A DNA stretch of 64,000 nt. Source: Methylobacillus arboreus (GTDB lineage: Bacteria; Pseudomonadota; Gammaproteobacteria; Burkholderiales; Methylophilaceae). The DNA is taken from contig NZ_JAJAVC010000003.1 in assembly GCF_020532725.1 (NCBI RefSeq), positions 620,001 to 684,000 on the forward strand. Direction: 5' to 3'. This document shows, piece after piece, positions 61,346-64,000 of this stretch. Numbering within the stretch: position 1 is the first letter of the stretch; every line of letters starts with the position of its first letter. Made by a program: the position numbers and the translations under genes. Under the pieces are notes generated by a model. That model was not told the origin of the DNA. It saw only the letters and a list, made by a program, of their open reading frames with translations, and searched no databases.

Positions 61346-62800
61346 TCAGCGGCGGGCGAGCGTCTGGTATAAATCAAGGTAGGCTTTCGCGCTATTAGTC
61401 CAGCTGAGGTCGCGGCGCATGCCGTTGCGCTGGATTTTACGCCATGCCCTAGGGTCTTGGTAATAGACCAATGCACGCTCCACGACGCTTAACAGTTGCC
61501 GCGAGTCTGCGGATTCCAGTACAAATCCTGTTGCGGTGTTGTTTTTCATTGTGGCGGTATTGCTGTCCTGCACCGAGTCTGCCAGACCCCCGGTACGGGT
61601 AACAATAGGCGGGGTGCCATAGCGCAGGCCGTACATCTGGTTGAGCCCGCAAGGCTCAAAGCGTGACGGCATGATGAACATGTCTGAGCCTGCCATGATC
61701 TGGTGAGACAAAGGCTCCTTGTAGCCGATGGTAACACTGACTTGGTGCGGGTGGCGGCGGGCCAGCTCCCTGAAGCCATTTTCCATTTGCGTTTCACCAT
61801 TTCCCAACACGGCAATCTGACAGTGTCTGGCGAGCAACCTTTCTGCAACAGAGAGGAAAATGTCCAGGCCTTTCTGATGCGTCAGGCGGCTGACTACGCC
61901 AAGCAAGGGTTTGTGCGGGGTAGCCTCCAGCCCAAGTTGGACCTGCAGGGCTTTTTTGACGATTTTCTTGTCGGCAAGATGCTCAATATTATACGTCTTG
62001 GCAAGATAAGGGTCGGTTGCCGGATTCCACTCCTGGGTTTCAATACCATTCAATATGCCATAAATTTCGTGGCTTCTCGTTGCGAGCAAGCCTTGCATGC
62101 CGAAGCCGTATTGTTCAGTCTGGATTTCACGTGCATAGGTCGGGCTGACGGTGGTAATGCTGTCTGCATAGTAAATGCCAGCTTTGAGAAAAGACATTTT
62201 TCCATAGTACTCAAGGCCGTGCATCTGGTAGCTATGATCGGGCAAGCCCAGGCGCTGCACCCACTCCGGCGGGAAGTTGCCTTGGAATGCCAGGTTGTGG
62301 ATGCTGATCATGGATTTGGCATGGGCAGTATCTGAATAGTGCAGAAATGCCGGGGTTAGGCCGCTTTGCCAGTCATTGCAGTGAACAACATCGGGAATCC
62401 AGTCCTGCAGCGGCGAATCCTGGCTGCTCAACACTGCCGCAACTTTGGAGAGGATGCCAAAGCGCAGGGCATTATCGTCCCAGTCATTGCCGTAACTGTC
62501 GTTGTATGGTCCGCCGGGACGATTAAAGAGCCTGCCATTTTCAATCACCATGACTTCAACATCAGTATCCGGCATTTTGCCCAGCAAGAGGTTAATGCTG
62601 CCAACCTCGGGCAATCCGTATAGCTGTGCAATCTGGCGTTTGCCATGCAGCTTCTGCAGAACAACGGGATAGCCTGGCAGCAAAATGCGGATATCAACGC
62701 CAAGCTCGCGAATGGCTGCAGGCAGGGAACCGCTGACATCGGCCAAACCGCCTGTTTTGATCAAGGGGTAAGCTTCGGAGCTGACAAAAAGGATGCGCAA
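61346..62800 (-). CDS. glgA: Glycogen synthase
   Basis: A 484-residue GT5 enzyme that extends alpha-1,4-glucan from ADP-glucose. The N-terminal substrate motif is KTGGLADVSGSLP. GVVSRLTHQKGLDIFL and the C-terminal EPCGLNQMYGLRYGTPPIVT with the catalytic Glu are intact. It stands alone on this strand; no other glg gene lies nearby. Followed by two hairpins. Confidence 0.94.
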   Translation of the reverse strand: MRILFVSSEAYPLIKTGGLADVSGSLPAAIRELGVDIRILLPGYPVVLQKLHGKRQIAQLYGLPEVGSINLLLGKMPDTDVEVMVIENGRLFNRPGGPYNDSYGNDWDDNALRFGILSKVAAVLSSQDSPLQDWIPDVVHCNDWQSGLTPAFLHYSDTAHAKSMISIHNLAFQGNFPPEWVQRLGLPDHSYQMHGLEYYGKMSFLKAGIYYADSITTVSPTYAREIQTEQYGFGMQGLLATRSHEIYGILNGIETQEWNPATDPYLAKTYNIEHLADKKIVKKALQVQLGLEATPHKPLLGVVSRLTHQKGLDIFLSVAERLLARHCQIAVLGNGETQMENGFRELARRHPHQVSVTIGYKEPLSHQIMAGSDMFIMPSRFEPCGLNQMYGLRYGTPPIVTRTGGLADSVQDSNTATMKNNTATGFVLESADSRQLLSVVERALVYYQDPRAWRKIQRNGMRRDLSWTNSAKAYLDLYQTLARR

Positions 62801-62946
62801 GGTGGTGGTCTTTGCTTTTTGTTAGGTTGAAATTGGGCTTTGCTGACTATCTAAAAAATTCCCGTAGCTCAAGCATATCAAATAACCATGGGCGGGAGAA
62901 TGCGATTTTCCCGACAAATTTGCTAATGGATATCTGGCGCTATGGA

Positions 62947-63354
62947 CTAGATTGAAATGGTATCCGGGCTGCTGTTCATCGGTATTAAGGCAACACCCTG
63001 GCTAGGCAGCATCCATTCAATCAAAAAGCCCAGTATGGCAATGAAAATGCTGGCAAAGAATGCAGTCCAGAAGCCGGAAAGTTCAAATCCCTTGATCAGT
63101 TTGGCAACCAGCATGATCATCAATGCATTGACCACCAGCACGAAAAAGCCGAACGTTACCAAGGTCAGTGGAAAGGTAAGAATCAGCAGCAGGGGGCGGA
63201 TAACGGCATTGACGAAGCCCAGTACCAGTGCTGAAATTAACAGCGAAGATCGTGAGGAAAACTTGATCCCGGGGAAAAGCAGGCTGGCGATCCACAGAGA
63301 GAGGCTCATGATTCCCCAGTGTAAGATAAAGTCATAAATATCATTAATTATCAT
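62947..63354 (-). CDS. Phage-holin-like four-helix membrane protein (YvlD/DUF360 type)
   Basis: A 135-residue protein with four hydrophobic helices, including FVNAVIRPLLLILTFPLTLVT and the terminal IAILGFLIEWMLP. NAVIRP-LLILT-PLT-TFG is the mark of the YvlD/phage-holin-family membrane proteins. They are chromosomal genes and no phage genes lie nearby. A start at the internal Met 14 codons later is also possible. The function is unknown. Confidence 0.8.
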   Translation of the reverse strand: MIINDIYDFILHWGIMSLSLWIASLLFPGIKFSSRSSLLISALVLGFVNAVIRPLLLILTFPLTLVTFGFFVLVVNALMIMLVAKLIKGFELSGFWTAFFASIFIAILGFLIEWMLPSQGVALIPMNSSPDTISI

Positions 63355-63371
63355 AATATTAAAATATATAT

Positions 63372-64000
63372 TTAAAGTGAATTGATAATATTTTTCGCAG
63401 CCTGGAATCCGCTTCTTACCGCGCCTTCAATCGTCGCGGGGTAGTCCAGTAACGTGTCGCCGGTGCCGACATAATCCCCAGCGAGCCATATATGCGGATG
63501 AGCGGTGGTTTGTCCAGGACGCTGAAGTCCGGCAATGCAAGCGAATGTCGCACGCTTTTCCGCCACGACTTTATGCCAGAGCGGCGTTATTGTCTGCAGA
63601 ATGGGGAAAACAATTTGCAGCTCCTGATGTATGTTAATCGCCAGCGATGCTTGCGTTAACCCTTGATGCCTGCCTTCAGCGCTGATCACCACTGCCACTA
63701 ATCCTGCTTGTCCATAAAGCTGACCGCGGTCAAACACCCATTGACCAAGTTGATTGGCAAGGCCACACATGGGGTTGGGTAACCGTATCTCTGGAGAATA
63801 TTGCAAATACACCGTATAGATCGGCTGGTAGTCCAATGCCTCGCACCGGCTCACGGTTTCCTTCATGCCAGGCAATGATTGCAAAAGCGCCGCCACACGG
63901 AAAGGCGAGGTAGCGACAACCACGTGGCTGAAATCCTCGGATGCCTCTTTGAATTTCAGTTGTATGCCATTGGGCCGCTCTCGCAGGCTTTCCACCGGTG
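63372..64000 (-). CDS. hpnE: Hydroxysqualene dehydroxylase HpnE, C-terminal part
   Basis: About 209 C-terminal residues of an FAD-dependent amine-oxidase-like protein, cut by the window edge (frame open to base 64000). It has VVVATSPFRVAALL and the C-terminal FAD motif IWLAGDYVGTGDTLLDYPATIEGAVRSG. HpnE makes squalene from hydroxysqualene for hopanoids. The middle segment PIYTVYLQYSP fits HpnE better than phytoene desaturases, but the missing N-terminus limits certainty. Confidence 0.8.
   Translation of the reverse strand, partial: PVESLRERPNGIQLKFKEASEDFSHVVVATSPFRVAALLQSLPGMKETVSRCEALDYQPIYTVYLQYSPEIRLPNPMCGLANQLGQWVFDRGQLYGQAGLVAVVISAEGRHQGLTQASLAINIHQELQIVFPILQTITPLWHKVVAEKRATFACIAGLQRPGQTTAHPHIWLAGDYVGTGDTLLDYPATIEGAVRSGFQAAKNIINSL

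Noticed and set aside
62947-63354. Evidence of a prophage because of the holin-like name
   Set aside because: No other phage genes are near; this membrane family is common on bacterial chromosomes.

Overview
The window looks like chromosome from a methylotrophic betaproteobacterium, most likely the family Methylophilaceae (Methylobacillus, Methylovorus or Methylophilus type). The basis is a cluster of tetrahydromethanopterin-linked C1 cofactor genes (33091-36387), several exosortase-type PEP-CTERM proteins, the betaproteobacterial block hfq-hflX-hflK-hflC-hisZ-purA, and an hpnE-type hopanoid gene at the right edge. The species is inferred from gene content only. I saw no tRNA or rRNA genes, CRISPR array, intact insertion sequence or prophage.

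Layout. 1-3196: end of der, bamD, rluD and yfiH (pgeF). 3215-12111 (minus strand): a secreted cupin protein, then a heme uptake operon. In transcription order that operon runs: Fur-controlled promoter, small HemP-like protein, structured leader RNA, two PEP-CTERM proteins, TonB-dependent receptor, hemS, hmuT, hmuU, hmuV, VOC protein. 12233-15500 (minus): a second, paralogous cassette of Fur box, the same leader RNA, a third PEP-CTERM protein of the same family, and a second TonB receptor. 15576-17868: a ZIP metal transporter, then a HAF-repeat PEP-CTERM protein with its own Fur-like box. 18146-25126: an orphan small gene, then a TetR repressor divergent from an RND tripartite efflux operon. 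25213-37605: gltX, hfq-hflXKC-hisZ-purA, four methanopterin-type genes, and ompA. 37620-43274: mtaD-ubiG-mupP/gph, convergent recR-ybaB-dnaX, and the 4.5S SRP RNA. 43407-48410: a membrane adenylate cyclase, a chemoreceptor, and an msuE/sfnR pair for sulfur scavenging with a sigma54 promoter. 48943-54095: an oligopeptide-type ABC importer without ATPase, joined to mltD. 54210-61096: gloB, yafS-like, rnhA, dnaQ, queD, an HDAC-like gene, rsgA, an M48 protease and orn. 61346-64000: glgA, a holin-like membrane protein, and the end of hpnE.

The most unusual part is 7938-17868. A unit of leader RNA, PEP-CTERM protein, strong intercistronic hairpin and TonB receptor occurs twice. The two leaders fold into the same three hairpins with compensatory base changes, and Fur-type boxes sit at each promoter region. 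The simplest reading is an iron/heme acquisition system. In it, exosortase-sorted surface proteins with a shared PWGD...YAEW signature would serve as partners of the outer-membrane receptors, and an undescribed cis-acting RNA would control their expression. The coupling to heme is inferred from the hemS-hmuTUV genes in the same operon.
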